A stretch of 64,000 bases of DNA from Hirundichthys speculiger (GCA_018398805.1 JAGFBZ010000693.1:124001-188000), one strand, 5' to 3'. Shown: positions 24,797 through 37,212, counted from the first letter of the stretch. A program made the numbers and translations. The notes: a model not told the origin generated them from the letters alone.

Positions 24797-25480
24797 GGCG
24801 GTTAAGGTCCAGAGAGAACTCTTTAGTTAAGAGGAACTGAGCGAGAATCAGCAGATTCATAGCACTGGCGCTGTTCCTCGTAGAAAACTTCAGGATGTTT
24901 GGGTCCAAGCTGGCACATTATCAGCCCTCTCCTGAGCCAAGGCATGTTTCTCTCAGTGCACGTGCACAAATCAGCGGATCACAATCCGGACTGCGCGTGC
25001 TTCTGTCGTTGTTTCCTCATCTTTAACAACAGTGTGTAGTAGTTTACACACTCCCTGCAGACTCCGTTTTGGATAAACAAAATCAAAGAACTCTAAAATG
25101 TCAAATGCCCGTTCCTCTGTTTGAAACTTTCTGTCAGAAGGAAAATGTTCTACCTTTATGCTTTTTCTTACAGCCGCGCGGCGCCTTTAAGCAGGTAACG
25201 CGACAAATTCACTTTTCCGCTTGGGATGGAGAAACGGTATCGAGGGGCGCATGCGTAACGGCAGGCTGTTACTCCACGCGGAAAAATCCATTTACCGGGT
25301 CCCGAGGCTCCTCCCAGTCCGCCGACTATTCCCGTTTCCAACCGGATTACGGCGATCTGCTCGTCTAATCCCCCGGGAACTCCAGCAGCCTGTTTTTCCT
25401 TATTCACAAATAATGGATGCGCGCACCTGGGACCTCCTCTCTGTGCGCCCTCAGAGCTGCAGCTTAATTAAGGCTGCAAA
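24600..25480 (-). promoter_or_regulatory. CpG-rich promoter region of the magi1-type gene
   Basis: CpG density rises sharply against the AT-rich surroundings, with many CG dinucleotides in 24690-24730, 24950-25000 and 25170-25440. It spans the first coding exon and several hundred bases upstream on the minus strand, as expected for a CpG-island promoter. I see no convincing TATA box. Open frames over 25168-25538 are a by-product of high GC. Confidence 0.65.
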
Positions 25481-27089
25481 ACCTGCACTTAGCCCACACG
25501 TGACATCCGATGAGCCCAAAAATCAACAGAAACCTTAATCCAGTTGCGGTTTGTCTTTTTTTCCTGGAGAGGGGAAATTCAGAATGAGAGTTTTAATGCT
25601 TATTCAAATTTAACTTGTTGATTTTTTTTTCTTTTCTTTTAAACATGTAGTTAATGTATTTTAGAAAAAAAGTTAACAACTAAGTCCTCACAAAGATTAA
25701 AAGCAAATTGAGTTGTTTTTTTTTAATGCTGTTTATGCAGTATATTGAAGAGTTCTCCTATACAATAAGTTATCTGCCTCTGTTTATAACATTGATACTG
25801 TCAAATGTATAAACTTTTATATAAATGTAACCAACTAATCATAACCCACTTATGTTTAGATTAATAATTTTATAAAATGTATTCATCGTTTATTATGGCA
25901 TCAAATGTTACTGTATATGTTGTATACGCTTGAAAGAGCAATGTTAAACTGGGACAGAAAAGTAATAAGTTTTTCTTTTTTTTACATTTCTATCAGGCTT
26001 CTTCTGTTTATCATGCTAGAGAGATGTAAATTGTTATTCGAGCATTTATTTTAGGTCATGCTTGGCCTTTTGGCTGATTTGCACCAACAAATAACTGTAT
26101 GTCTCCATGAAAATGTTCTTCTCCATGGAAAGTTAAAAACATTACACCCAAGCTGTAGCTTCATGCATATCTGAAACAGATTTACAGAGGACCACGAATG
26201 TTAACTTGTCATCTTCCTGGAAACTTCTTTCAACTAAAGCAGAGCAGGCTCAATCAACATGAGGAAATCACCCAGAGAGGGAGGGGGGGCAAATTATAAC
26301 CTGCCCTTTTTTTTTTTACAAAAGCCTGAACACAAACAAAACCTTTTCACAAGCTTACTGTCTCATCATAACAAGTTTTACACAGAAAGTGAGTCTCTCA
26401 CTTGGTTAACTTTTTTTTTTTTTTTTAAACAAGGTCAGTTTTACTTATTCAAGCATTCAATTATTCTTATTATTGGTCTAAGTGTGACGTATTTACTGCA
26501 TGTGTCAAGTATGTAGGTCTATTTCCCTGATGGCCTGAATCTTAGATTTTGAAAAGTTTGTGGTTAATTAGATTTCCCTCAGATCAAACCAGTTTCATTT
26601 TATACAGAGAAAAGGAGTTCTTCAGTGGCTGACAATGTGTATTATTACATTATCCACAGCATTGCAGATAACTGGGGCTCCAGCAGTTTGGACAGAAAAA
26701 GGAGGGATCAGGTGAGAAACACATGCCACTGCAAAGGAAAACAGGCTCTCTGCGTTTCCTGTCTGTCCAGATAAAGTACAGCAACTGGCGCACGACCACT
26801 GTGAGGGCAGTGGCCTGAATCGTCGAGCATGAAAGGCAGCTTTCCATCCCAATTCCTCCTACTATTTAGCAAGTTTTCAGTGTGGCTCAAATGTGACAAT
26901 TTTACATCTCCTGTTTGTGATATAGAAAGAATTTCTTTTAAACTAAAGAAGGATCACTTTTTCTTTTTTTTTTTTAATTTTCTCTTCTACATATACATGA
27001 TTCTCACAGTTAAAAAGAGTTTATATGGTTTTGCCTTTAAATACCTCCACAATGGATTTGAAATAAAGCAATCAAGATGTGATAAAGTG
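25481..27089. other. No gene seen
   Basis: AT-rich upstream flank with several T-runs (26307-26318, 26410-26426, 26961-26973). No exon or transposon was recognised. Confidence 0.5.
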
Positions 27090-27332
27090 TAGACTTTCAG
27101 TTTTTATTTAAGGGGATTTGGAAAAAATAGTAAATTAAATTAAGAATAAAGCAAAATACCACCATTTTCAGGGGCTCAAAAGTATTTGGACAAAGTGATA
27201 TAAATGTAAATATAACCTTCACTGCTCCACTGCCTAGGTGCTTAATTGTATTCACCTGTGGCCATGGAAGTGATTGGAACACCTGATTCTGATCATTTGG
27301 ATGGGTGAGCAAATACTTTTGGCAATATAGTG
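27090..27332. mobile_element. Tc1/mariner fragment
   Basis: The right end reads GAGCAAATACTTTTGGCAAT then ATAGTG, followed by TA, a terminus known from fish Tc1-type elements. The left part (27100-27200) contains GTGTAGACTTTCAG and TCAAAAGTATTTGGAC, also typical of Tc1-derived repeats. No coding part is left, and the two halves may come from two different elements. Confidence 0.6.
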
Positions 27333-27334
27333 TA

Positions 27335-29030
27335 TTTACATGGCCCACAAAGTAGCCACTGAATCAGGATGAAACCCAGCTCCCTTGTGCTACACAGATC
27401 CTGCAGAAAGAACACCCCGAAATGTTACATCCAAATGGTAGAACCAAACAAAAGTGTGTGGTGATGATGAGTGGTTATGTGTGGCATTAGAAACACATGG
27501 TAAGAGGATAAATGTTTGACATCACTTCATCAAAGCCAGCATGGAGATATGGAAGTTAAATAGACTTCAGTAGTGGAAGTCAGGTTGTAGTGAAGTTCAG
27601 TAGTGGAAAACGTGATACCCTTTAAAGAGCAATAACCGAAGAAATGTCCAAAATCTCTCATTTTAGTGTCTTCAACAGAATCCTAAATGACCCCACTGTT
27701 CAGTCCTAAGAGCTTTATACAATCCCTTGTGGAAGATGCACTCACACTCTTGGTTGTTGCCATCACAGCTGAGGCCTTGGTCTTCAGCCATTAGGTTGGA
27801 CCTTTTAACAAGTAAACACACAGCTGCTACAGTTCTACGTGCATATGGGATATATTTCCCTGTATTAGAGGAGAGGGAGCTGCCAGGGTCCTGCTGTGAG
27901 TGGACTGATTTTTTTGTTGTATTATGATTTCGCTGACCATTGTGTGGCCATTGTGGAGCTATAAAAATCATAGACATACCTTTTCTTCATACTCTCCTCA
28001 GAGTTGGCAGTTATGTAACCTATACATGAGCACATGGGCCGTAGGTGAGTCAGGACATACATGCTTATATGAGACATTCTTATCCATCATGGAAAAGAAC
28101 AGAGGTCAGTGGGAGGTGACTGCAGTGGCAAAGAGATCCAATTCAGCTTTCCCAAACTAACAAGCTGTGCGGAATGTGGGTGCCTCTGATAGACATGAGA
28201 AATGTACCACAACAACAGTGTAGTGAGACAGTATAGACAGACAAAGTGAGCAGGCACCTCTTTGTCAGTATATTTAGGTACCTGCTATTGCATTGTCAGT
28301 TTTGACCAGAACAACTGAATCTGAGCAAGGAATATAAAGTTACCTGTGGTCCGGGTCTATGACAACATAAATGGTCCACACTCATATAGTGTCCCTGTAA
28401 TGTTGTTACAGGTTCTATAAATGTGTGTTTTGCACAATAAAAGCAAATTATTGCATTTGTCAGACTGAAACAATCCATCCATCTTTAATTTAAAAAGGCA
28501 TACAAGTCATCTTAGTCTGACTGAAATCAAAATAAACTAAACTTCTTATATTCAGACCAACACACTCAGTCTGGTTAGAAATGTTCAATAGGACTGAACT
28601 GGCCTGCATACTCAGCCCATGCCTACAGTTCAGGGGCCAGGCTTTGAACCAAAAGTCAAAGGGGAAGCAGAAAAGGAGAAAAACTTGGGTGAACGAGATG
28701 CATGGAATGTAGAGACCTGAAAGTCTGTCTCCATCACCATTTTCTGATTGTTCCTAATTTCTGCCACCAGCAAAGCCAGTTATTTATCTGTTGCTATGTG
28801 TTGCAGCACAATAAGGTCAATTGAAAAAGTCCAGTGCTAACAGTTTGAGTAGTGATTGCTCATGAAAGCAAGCATCTGCCAAGACTGATTGTTGGAAACC
28901 AATCCCATTGGGGTAACTATCTCCGGTAACTGGCTGAGTGTTAGCACTTTGAATGAGTACATTCAGCTGAATTTGATCAACACATGTTGAGCCAAAACAG
29001 AATAAAGTCCCTCCATTATGCTGCCATATA
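27335..29030. other. No gene seen
   Basis: Non-coding sequence without recognised repeats. Short open frames at 27672-27977 and 28817-29140 show no family resemblance. Confidence 0.5.
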
Positions 29031-29032
29031 TA

Positions 29033-30151
29033 CAGGGGTTGGACAATGAAACTGAAATGCCTGTCATTTAATGTGGGGGGTTTCATGGCTACATTGGACC
29101 CGCCTGGTGTCCAGTCTTCATTAATTGCACATTGCACCAATAGAAGCAGAGTGTGAAGGTTAAATTATCAGGGTAAGAGCACAGTTTTGCTTAAGATATT
29201 GCAATGGACACAACATCATGGGTGACATATCAGAGTTCAAAAGAGGACAGATTGTTGGTGCACGTCTTGCTGGCGCATCTGTGATCAAGACAGCAAGTCT
29301 TTGTGATGTATAAAGAGCCACGCTATCCAGGGTAATGTCAGCCTACCACCAAGAAGGACGAACCACATCCAACAGGATTAACTGTGGACGCAAGAGGAAG
29401 TTGTCTGAAAGTCTGCTATAGCCAAACCTTTGGTCACTCGTGCCAGTGCCAAACGTCGGTTTCAATGGTGCAAGGAGGGAAAATCTTGGGCTGTGAACAA
29501 TGTGAAACATGTATTGTTCTCTGATGAGTCCACCTTTACTGTTTTCCCCACATCAGAGAGAGTTACAGTGTGGAAAAGCCCCAAAGAAGCATACCACCCA
29601 GACTGATGCATGCCCAGAGTGCAGCATGGGGGTGGATCAGTGATGGTTTGGGCTGCCATATCATGGCATTGCCTTGGTCCAATACTTGTGCTGGATGGTC
29701 GCGTCACTGCCAGAGACTACAGAACCATTCTGGAAGACCATGTGCATCCAATGGCTCAAACATTGTATCCTGAAGGCAGTGCCGTGTATCAGGATAACAA
29801 TGCATCAATACACCCAGCAAGACTGGTGAAAGATTGGTTTGATGAACATGAAAGTGAAGTTGAACATCTCCCTTGACCTGCAGTCACCAGATCTGAATAT
29901 TATTAAGCCACTTTGGGGTGTTTTAGAGGAGCGAGTCAGGAAACGTTGTCCTCCACCAGCATCACGTAGTGACCTGGCCACTGTCCTGCAGGAAGAATGG
30001 CTTCAAATCTCTCTGACCACTGTGCAGGACTTGTATATGTCATTCCCAAAACAAATTTACACTGTATTGGCAGCAAAAGGAGGCTCTACACCATATTAAT
30101 AAATAATTGTGCTCTAAAACCAGGTGTTTCAGTTTTGTTGTCCAACCCCTG
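29033..30151 (+). mobile_element. Tc1-type transposon, internally deleted
   Basis: Left end CAGGGGTTGGACAATGAAAC and right end TTGTTGTCCAACCCCTG are inverted repeats. TA precedes the left end; on the right the sequence is TGTA, so the duplication is imperfect by two bases. At about 1.12 kb it is shorter than a full Tc1 (about 1.2-1.6 kb). It carries a plus-strand transposase remnant. Confidence 0.9.
29218..30099 (+). pseudogene. Tc1 transposase pseudogene
   Basis: The N-terminus starts at an ATG at 29218 (MGDISEFKRGQIVGARLAG, a helix-turn-helix start) and hits a stop after about 31 codons. A conserved stretch is missing near 29400. The catalytic half follows: HVLFSDES with the first Asp near 29510, GGGSVMVWAAIS near 29630, YQDNNASIHPA with the second Asp near 29790, and SPDLNIIKPLW near 29887. 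The family has SPDLNPIEPLW, so the third acidic residue is Lys. Frameshifts occur between 29600 and 29610 and near 29870. The C-terminal 80 codons to the TAA at 30097 are open. Confidence 0.9.
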
Positions 30152-30377
30152 TGTATAGGTCACCTCGAGTTTGAGATCTGACCAGTTGACAAGGCTTTGC
30201 AGGCACCGTGTTGCTGTGGCTGCAGCTATAATGATGCACATGAATTATGGGTAAGAACATGTGGTTTACCGTACTTTTGTTGTTTTTTGATTGATTAGAT
30301 ATGGCATTTTGCTAATATATAATCAAACTTTTCACCAGAAAGTTGCAGGGAGCTTGTGTCAAGTTATCAGTTTAGAT

Positions 30378-31324
30378 CAGGGGTGTCAAACTCAATTGCA
30401 CAGGGAGCCAAAATTCAAAACACACTTTAGGTCGGGGCCAAACAGGATAAACATTTATTGAACACACTAAAAGGAAATGTTTTTGGAACATAAATAAAAA
30501 CAGAGAAATATTAATCTGTAATAAACTTAAACCCTAAATAACTTATATTTAATATTTTGCTCTCCATAAAAATATCTTGTTAAATGATACAAGTTAGAAA
30601 TATGAGCAACTTAAAATTAAAATTCCTTTGCTCCTATGTCAATGTAAAAAAATTAACATTTAAATATCCCAAAAGATTTTGCTCTCCTTAAAAATATCTC
30701 CTGTCAAAATTAGAAATAAGAACTTGCTAGAAAACCTGGAAATATACATAAAATGTGTGCTTTTTAGCAATAACAATTCAAATCATTCAGTTTTCTTTGT
30801 TCTTTATGACATCTGATGGCAGCCGGATACCTGGCGTCTTTTTTTGGCAACCAGTTGGTTTATGTTTGGTGTGAAGTCCTGTGTTGTGGAGATTCTCAGG
30901 AGGGACTGCAGGTGCTCATAAGTGAGACGACTCCTATGTGCTGTTTTGTTAATCTTCATCACTGAGAAGACCTTCTCACACAGATATGTGCTACCAAACA
31001 TGCACAAGGTTCGGGCTGCATGAAGACGGAGCTGGGGCATTGCTGCAGGGATGGAGTGAATGAACTGTGGGGGCCCTGCAGTGTCGTACCTTCAGTGTCC
31101 CATTACACTGCAGCTCAATCACTTCCATCTGAGTCTGCACAGGTGCAGTTTCAACATTGACGCCAAATGGGCTGTGAAGCAACTCAAAACACTCATTTTG
31201 TGCTTCAAAGTCACTAAAGCGCCGTGCGAACTCAGGGCGTAGTGTGCTCAGTTTATCAGCAAAGTGCGTTTTGGGGGAAAACACAGTTGTGCCGACTTGG
31301 TTCAACATTAATTGGCAACAGGTG
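30378..31324 (-). mobile_element. hAT-Charlie-like element, 5' part lost
   Basis: The terminus near 30378 reads CAGGGGTGTCAAACTCA, a tip shared by Charlie-type hAT elements. The minus strand encodes the C-terminal part of a Charlie-like transposase. At 31325 the sequence passes abruptly into a Tc1-type terminus, so the 5' part was probably cut off by that later insertion; I did not find its continuation on the far side (after 32320). Confidence 0.75.
30804..31320 (-). pseudogene. hAT-Charlie transposase C-terminus (dimerisation domain)
   Basis: Reading leftward, a first segment contains LRPEFARRFSDFEAQNECFE and VETAPVQTQMEVIELQCN, then a frameshift near 31030, then MPQLRLHAARTLCMFGSTYL, FSVMKINKTAHRSRLTYEHL and LLRISTTQDFTPNINQLVAK before a stop at 30804. 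This is the conserved hAT C-terminal dimerisation region as in GTF2IRD2- and ZBED-related Charlie transposases: the CxxFGSTYLCExxFSxMKxNK and HLxxxLRIS motifs are diagnostic. The catalytic core is absent. Confidence 0.85.
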
Positions 31325-32320
31325 CAGTGCTTATAAAAAGTATTTATCCCCTTTGGATGTTTCAAACTTTTATATTGCCTTTATAACTTAAGTCACAGTC
31401 ACTTTGGACAATAATAAAAAAAAACACCCCTTTTAAATATCAAAACAAAAACAGTTAATCAGTTAAAATGATATAAGGTAAAGTAAATGACCCCCTTCAG
31501 CTCAGTATTTAGTAGATGCACCTTTGGCTCCAATTACAGCACTGAGTCTGTGCAGCTATGTCTATGTGTTGGTTGACCTCCAATTGATGTTGGAGTCTTC
31601 CACATGCCTTTGGGCAAATTCCAGGCCAGAATTCATGTGAGCTTCTTTCAACAGTGGTTTTCTCTCTTCCACTGTCCCGTACAGCTTTGACTGGTAAAGA
31701 ACATGGCCAACAGTTGTTGCATGTACAGTCTCTCCCATCTGGGCCACTGAAGCTCCTAACTCCTTCAGAGAGGTCGTTGGTGTCCTGGTGGCCTCCTCTA
31801 TCAGTCTTCTTCTTGCCTGATGACTCAGTTTGTGAGGACGGTCAGCTCTTGGCAGATTTAGACAAGTTCCATACTCCTTCCAATTCTTTAATGATGTATT
31901 TAACTGAACTCAGATGCCCAGTAAGTTAGAAGTCTTCATGTCGCCATCTCCTGTCTTATATATTTCAATGATCTTTTCTCTGATTTGCCTGGAGTGTTCT
32001 TTTGTCTTCATATTGCAACTGCAGCAGAAATGCTGATTAACCAGAAACCACTGCTGGCATCAACCAACGGGACCTTTGTTGAATTTGTCAGTCACTTTAA
32101 AGGGGGTGAATACTAAAGACAATTTTTACTTTACTTTGTATATTTTTTTTATTATGTGACAATAGTTTGTAAAAATCTATTTTAACTTTGATGTGAAAGC
32201 AGGTTTTTTTTTTTTTGCAAATTCTTGTCAAAGAAGCCAAATGATATTGACCATGATTTCATTTTTAAAAGCAATAAAAGGTTGAAACATCCAAGCAGCT
32301 GAATAATTTTTATAGACACT
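31325..32320 (-). mobile_element. Tc1-type element, minus orientation, internally deleted
   Basis: Left end CAGTGCTTATAAAAAGTATT and right end AATTTTTATAGACACT are imperfect inverted repeats that continue inward with GGATGTTTCAAAC and GGTTGAAACATCC. TA follows the right end, but the left flank is not TA. The 996-bp body holds the N-terminal half of a Tc1 transposase on the minus strand and no catalytic C-terminal half. It lies next to and appears to have truncated the hAT-Charlie-like element. Confidence 0.8.
31540..31900 (-). pseudogene. Tc1 transposase N-terminal half
   Basis: On the minus strand, 31860 downward reads (across frames) RADRPHKLSHQARRRLIEEA, then LKELGASVAQMGETVHATTV, LYQSKLYGTVEERKPLLKEA and GLEFAQRHVEDS. 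This corresponds to the second helix-turn-helix of Tc1 transposases (PRKLS, then VSxxTVxxxLxxxGLYGRxxRKKPLL) and the beginning of the linker. No DDE core follows. Confidence 0.8.
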
Positions 32321-32451
32321 ATATATCACAAGGCTTTGCAGAGCATCTAATTAAAACAATAAAGCCACATGAAAAAGTCTACACTTTAATGTCTACACTT
32401 AATTTCCTTTTAAATAATCAAAATATGAAAGTGTGATGTACTGTACAAAAG

Positions 32452-33430
32452 TCCATGACACTTTGCTGCGGGCTGGTGTACTGTGGCACAGGGGGGTGCC
32501 GTGCGACCGTGCTGGCGCGGCCTTCTGGTGCGGGCTGCTTCCCCTCAATTGTCGCCGCTGTTGTGCTGCGGGTGGGTGGCGGGTGGGGGGTGGTGGCTGT
32601 CCCGGCTCACCTGGGGGAGGGGGCGCAACCCTCTGGTTTCCGCCTTCTTCCCTCTCTCTGTCTCGTCTGTCTCCTCCTTCCACTCTCTGTCGGCGGTTGG
32701 TGGGGGCGGGGGAGCTCGGCTGTCCTTGGGCTGCATGGGGTGATGGCTACCGGGTCTGCATTTTTTGTGGCGCTGCTGCTGTGGGCTGGGGCTTGGTGGG
32801 TGTGGGGGCGGGCCTCGTTGTGGTTCTGGCTTTCTTGGTGCCCTGCCTGGCCCCCCTGTCAGTGGACATATGCCTTGGGGGTGTTTGCCCCTTGACCTCT
32901 TGGGTTGGGGGGCAAGGGTCCTTTCGGGCCGGTCTGGTCCTGGGTGATGGGAGTTAGCTGGCGTCTTCTCACCCGCGGGAGGATTTGAGACAGATTAAGA
33001 TAAGGAGAATGGTGATGGTAATGGTGATGACAGTTTCCTTGGTACATGTGAGTGTATATGGGCACGGACACATTTATGCTTTACATCCCTCCCCCAACAC
33101 CCCTCTCTACTGTCAACACAATCAATCAATAATGTTTACATCAATTATCCATACACAGGTCTATAGCTTGGTAAAAGGTGTTCATCCAGTTTTCTTCTTC
33201 CTACATATTATCTTTTAAGTTTGTTCGCTGTCACAATACAATCCACTACACAACACCCCTCACACTTCACAACCCAGCACACACCACACCCTCACTGTCG
33301 TGATCTTTTAACTGTCTTGTCTTTAAATGTTTCACTGCTGGTGTTTTTCTAGTCCTCTCTGAAGAAATCAGGGTTTAAGATGTTAATAAAGACGCTAGAA
33401 TTTACTGCCAGAGAGGACTGGTGAAGGACA
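32452..33430. repeat. GC-rich block followed by CA-rich tail, unclassified repeat
   Basis: 32465-32960 is strongly G-rich on the plus strand (GGGTGGGTGGCGGGTGGGG-like runs), then shifts at about 33085 to C/A-rich sequence (CACACCACACC words near 33280), ending with a small inverted pair, TCCTCTCTG near 33355 and CAGAGAGGA near 33410. It is bounded on the left by the Tc1-type element. Frames of up to 174 codons in all registers reflect GC content. I think it is a dispersed fish repeat, possibly a LINE 5' region, but I cannot name the family. Confidence 0.5.
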
Positions 33431-35029
33431 TATTCACCCTTCACACTCCCACAAAAAAAAAAAAAAGAAAAGTCTGCTATAAGATTAAATTGCATATACG
33501 TACTAGATGGTTTGGCTAGATGATGGCTCTAACCATGAATGTAAATGCAGTCAAAAAAAAAAAAAATGCAGTGACAAGGACTGGGTACATAGACATTTTC
33601 ACAAGAGTTATGAGTGCTCTCTTAAAATGTTTAAAATACCTTGCCACTCCTTGACTTACCTTATGTCTTATAGGATTTACAATATTACAATCAAGAGAGA
33701 ATGTTCAAATTGTTCAAATATAAATTTTAAAGCTTTCTTTGAGTTTATAAGAAAGAAAACAAACATTTATCTATCAAGGCATTTTGTGAAGACAAATGAG
33801 AAAAACCTGGCTTTGAGTTGTATGTGAAGGCGACTTAGGGCAATAACTGATGAAACAATGACTACAGACCTCCAGTAGTGCCCAGCACTCACTTTGTTAA
33901 GTCTTATGAGTGACATTAATTTGGCAGTTAATTTTTGGGAATGCCATCAGTCCACAATCAATACACAGTAATGAAATATTAACCAGTTAAGTCAAAGGTT
34001 GTAGCGGTTTGACTTGGCTGTTAGGCATTATAATGTAACATTTCAATGCTTTCAATACAAAGAAACCTTTCTCCAACTGCTCCTAATGTTTCCTCAAGCC
34101 CAATTATTCACTTTATTAGCAATTTTCTGTTACATACATCTTGTCTCTGAAAGTTATTACACAACATGGACTGCAGCACAAACATTGTTTCTTTCACAAG
34201 CAGACATCATGTGACTGAATCACTTACTTCTTCAACACATAAACTGTTCATCCACACTGATAAGCTCAATAAAAGAGAAAATATACAAACAATACCTTTT
34301 TGAATGACTCTGACAAACTATTAAAACTTGAGACAGTTTGGAGATTGCAAGCACTTTCTCATACTACCTTGTACTACTTCACCACAGCATTAGCTTTGCT
34401 GAAATAGCCACAATATGACATTTGTAAAAGGTCAAATGTTTCAAGGATAATCCATGATGATTATTTTCTTAATTTCTTAAGGTATGAGTAACATAAAAGA
34501 GTGACCCTGAAAGCGCTCAGAAGGGGAATGGCGAAGTGTAATTTTCAGTTTGGTCATTTCAGACAGGTGGTGATAAAAATCAATGAAATTTAAGAGTCTG
34601 GGTATGATGATTGTCTGTGCTAATTTTGGTTTAAATTATAAACTTCCTTGATCTGAAAAAGTTTTAAAGTTTTTAATTAATAACCTCTGATAAACAGATT
34701 CAAAGCTATTAGGCAAGTTACATTTTTGTCTACTGCAGCACATCCATCATGATCAAATCTTGTGTTTTTGCTGTTCCTCAGGGGTTAAAACTCAGTGGGT
34801 GCTATTCAGCACTTGCCATTATTTTGAACATTTCTCCTTTCCACTCTTATTTCAAATTTTATGTTTCCTTAAAAGCGCATCTAGGAGACAAGGAGCCAGG
34901 AGAGAAATGAATGCTAAAAGAAGCTGAAAGTGCAGAAACATTTGTTTAACTTGATCAAAAATTTTAAGAGGTTTATCATGTGAGTCCCACAATTTAACCT
35001 GAAGCACACATTTTGACATTGCCTTAGAC
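33431..35029. other. No gene seen
   Basis: AT-rich DNA with poly-A runs at 33452-33464 and 33554-33566. No exon or transposon was recognised. Confidence 0.5.
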
Positions 35030-35715
35030 CAGGGATTCCCAAAGTGTGGTGCGCGCACCCCCAGGGGTGCGCAAGCTGCCTCTGGGGGGTGCGCGAGATG
35101 AAAAATGTAATGGCGGTCTGATAATTTTTTTTTTTTTCACACAATAAAGATGTGTAAATAAACATTTCCTTTGTAAAATTTTAAATCAAAAACTGTAATT
35201 TTAATGAATAAATAAATGCAGGCTATTCAAAATGCACGTCATCTTAAAGTGAAGCGTAGAAGAAGAAGTTATATTCTTCTACCACTGCATTTGCACCTAG
35301 CTTGTGGCCTCTACTTTATTCATTCTCGCAAATATGCTCAACTTAAACGGTCATTTAAACTTGCTGCAATTTTTGTTCAATGTTCAAAATATTCTAACAT
35401 TTTCCTCAACTTATCTGCTTTCTGCCACTGAGTCTGAGCATGTCATCCATCCTCTTTGCTCTTAAAAGTGGAAGCCTGCGCATAACTTTGTTTCATTATA
35501 TTGGAACTTTGTTACAGTGTTTCAGTTTAATTTAAATGCAAGAGCGCATTGTTGTGATTGTGATTATTATGTCATATGTGTGTTCTGGTCATTTTAGCCT
35601 GAATAAACATGGTGACTTTAATATGGCTATAATAAAGCTTGTTGCGTTTACTTTAAGGGGTGGGGGATCGGGGGTGCATCAACCAGGTTGAGACATAGAA
35701 GGGGGTGCGCGGCTT
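35030..35715. mobile_element. hAT-like non-coding element
   Basis: The left terminus CAGGGATTCCCAAAGTGTGG with GGTGCGCG-rich subterminal sequence is typical of a fish hAT family. Related GGGGTGCGCGGC motifs reappear near 35700. The exact right terminus and target duplication were not found, and no transposase reading frame is present. Confidence 0.6.
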
Positions 35716-36236
35716 AGACTGACTCACAAGAACCAAAGATTCTCATTTGACAGTTTTGGTTGCTCTGTCCTTTCATTTCCTCTCTTCTTGGTTAGCTTTT
35801 TCATGTCCTCGTAGGGAGGAGAAAAGATGGGAGAAAGTATCAAGAACACAGGAGATATGGGCTGTGTCCAAAAGCACTGCTGACTCACTACGTAGTCCAC
35901 TACCCTACGATCACCATATAGAGGAGTTTTATAGAGGGCACTATTAAGTGAACTCATCAGCAGAAGGAACTTTTGAACATCTCATATTATTTTTGTTGCT
36001 GCTGTTTATTGTGTTATTGTTTTTGTTCAAATGAAATGTTATGGATTGATGCTGGTTAATGTAGTGACTAGGGATGCACATTTTGGATTTTTTTTTTTTG
36101 ACTGTTAACCGACGCCCTTTTACGATTAATAACCGTTAACCGATAAGTCCGGGAGGGTTGGCTGCCGCGATGTTGCGCGCGTTGTCGTAGACGCATGCGG
36201 ACACTTCCCCGTGTATACTCTCGCGGCACTCTCGCG

Positions 36237-36418
36237 ACGAGTCGAAAAACTGTTGAAATGACGTCACAGGCAGGTCACAGGCAGGTCACAGGGGAAAGCA
36301 ATCGAACCCCGAAAAATGCGCCAAAGGATAGCTGAAAACATGGACACCGTCGGGGAAGCATCATCATCATCATCATCACAGGTAAAGTAAATAACACATC
36401 CAACATTTATTTAATTTT
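36237..36418 (+). repeat. Left arm of large inverted repeat
   Basis: Matches the reverse complement of 36784-36966 with only a handful of differences (for example GACGTCAC versus GACATCAC, and six versus seven TCA triplets). The arms face each other across about 365 bp. Confidence 0.92.
36316..36381 (+). pseudogene. Possible hAT transposase first coding exon
   Basis: Two in-frame ATGs (36316, 36340) open a short frame, the second reading MDTVGEASSSSSSQ, which stops at a good splice donor, CACAG|GTAAAG. Short serine-rich leaders before an intron are common in hAT transposase genes, so this may be the first exon of the parent element. The same exon is present in reverse in the other palindrome arm (about 36887-36821). 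No downstream BED or catalytic exon is found inside the element. Confidence 0.45.
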
Positions 36419-36783
36419 ATTTAGTTGTTTATTTCATGAAATTGTACTGTTTTAAATAATATGAAGTTTATGGACATTAAGACATTCTGCTTTAGCTTAC
36501 AAGCTAACCACATGTCAGTTACTGCTTGTGTAACCAAACAATAGAATTAGTCAGAGTCCTGACAGCAGTTTACTATCAATCCAAAATTTATTTATCATAT
36601 ACGTGTATATCTGGGATCAGACACACAAGTGTGGAATCAACCACACTTAAATTTGGACTATTTACAATACATTGTAAATCAAGAAACATTCATTGTGATG
36701 GCTGCCTCCAGTACTTTAAACATCCCAGCTGAAATTGTGTGTCTTTTATCCCTGCAAAGTAAGATCCACGTAGCTGATAAAAA

Positions 36784-36966
36784 ATAAATAAATGTTGGAT
36801 GTGTTATTTACTTTACCTGTGATGATGATGATGATGATGATGCTTCCCCGACGGTGTCCATGTTTTCAGCTATCCTTCGGCGCATTTTTCGGGGTTCGAT
36901 TGCTTTCCCCTGTAAACTGCCTGTGAACTGCCTGTGATGTCATTTCAACAGTTTTTCGACTCGTAC
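36784..36966 (-). repeat. Right arm of large inverted repeat
   Basis: Reverse-complement partner of 36237-36418. It also carries the ATG-to-donor unit, on the minus strand, with one additional serine codon. Confidence 0.92.
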
Positions 36967-37212
36967 CCACAAACTTGAATTCGTGTTCACAGTGAAGACT
37001 CGTAGTCGTAGAAATTAGAGTTGTATTCACAAGACTTTGCACTCACAGCTTTTAGATTCATACTCACATAAAACCAATCCTAACCCTAATAATTTAGCAG
37101 ACTCATGTGTGTGACAGCAGAATTTTGGGTACAACTTTTTTATTTACACACAAATGTTTATCATTACAAATACGAATGCTTATAACATGGACACATCTTT
37201 TTGACAGTGATC

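Noticed and set aside
25168..25538. Open frames on both strands upstream of magi1 exon 1
   Set aside because: They lie in CpG-rich promoter DNA, which suppresses stop codons; no homology was seen.
32433..32957. 174-codon frame and overlapping frames in the GC-rich block
   Set aside because: All registers are open because of base composition; no domain or signal is recognisable and the region looks like a repeat.
36890..36905. GGTTCGATTGC as a tRNA B box
   Set aside because: No A box or cloverleaf could be fitted around it, and it lies inside the hAT palindrome arm.
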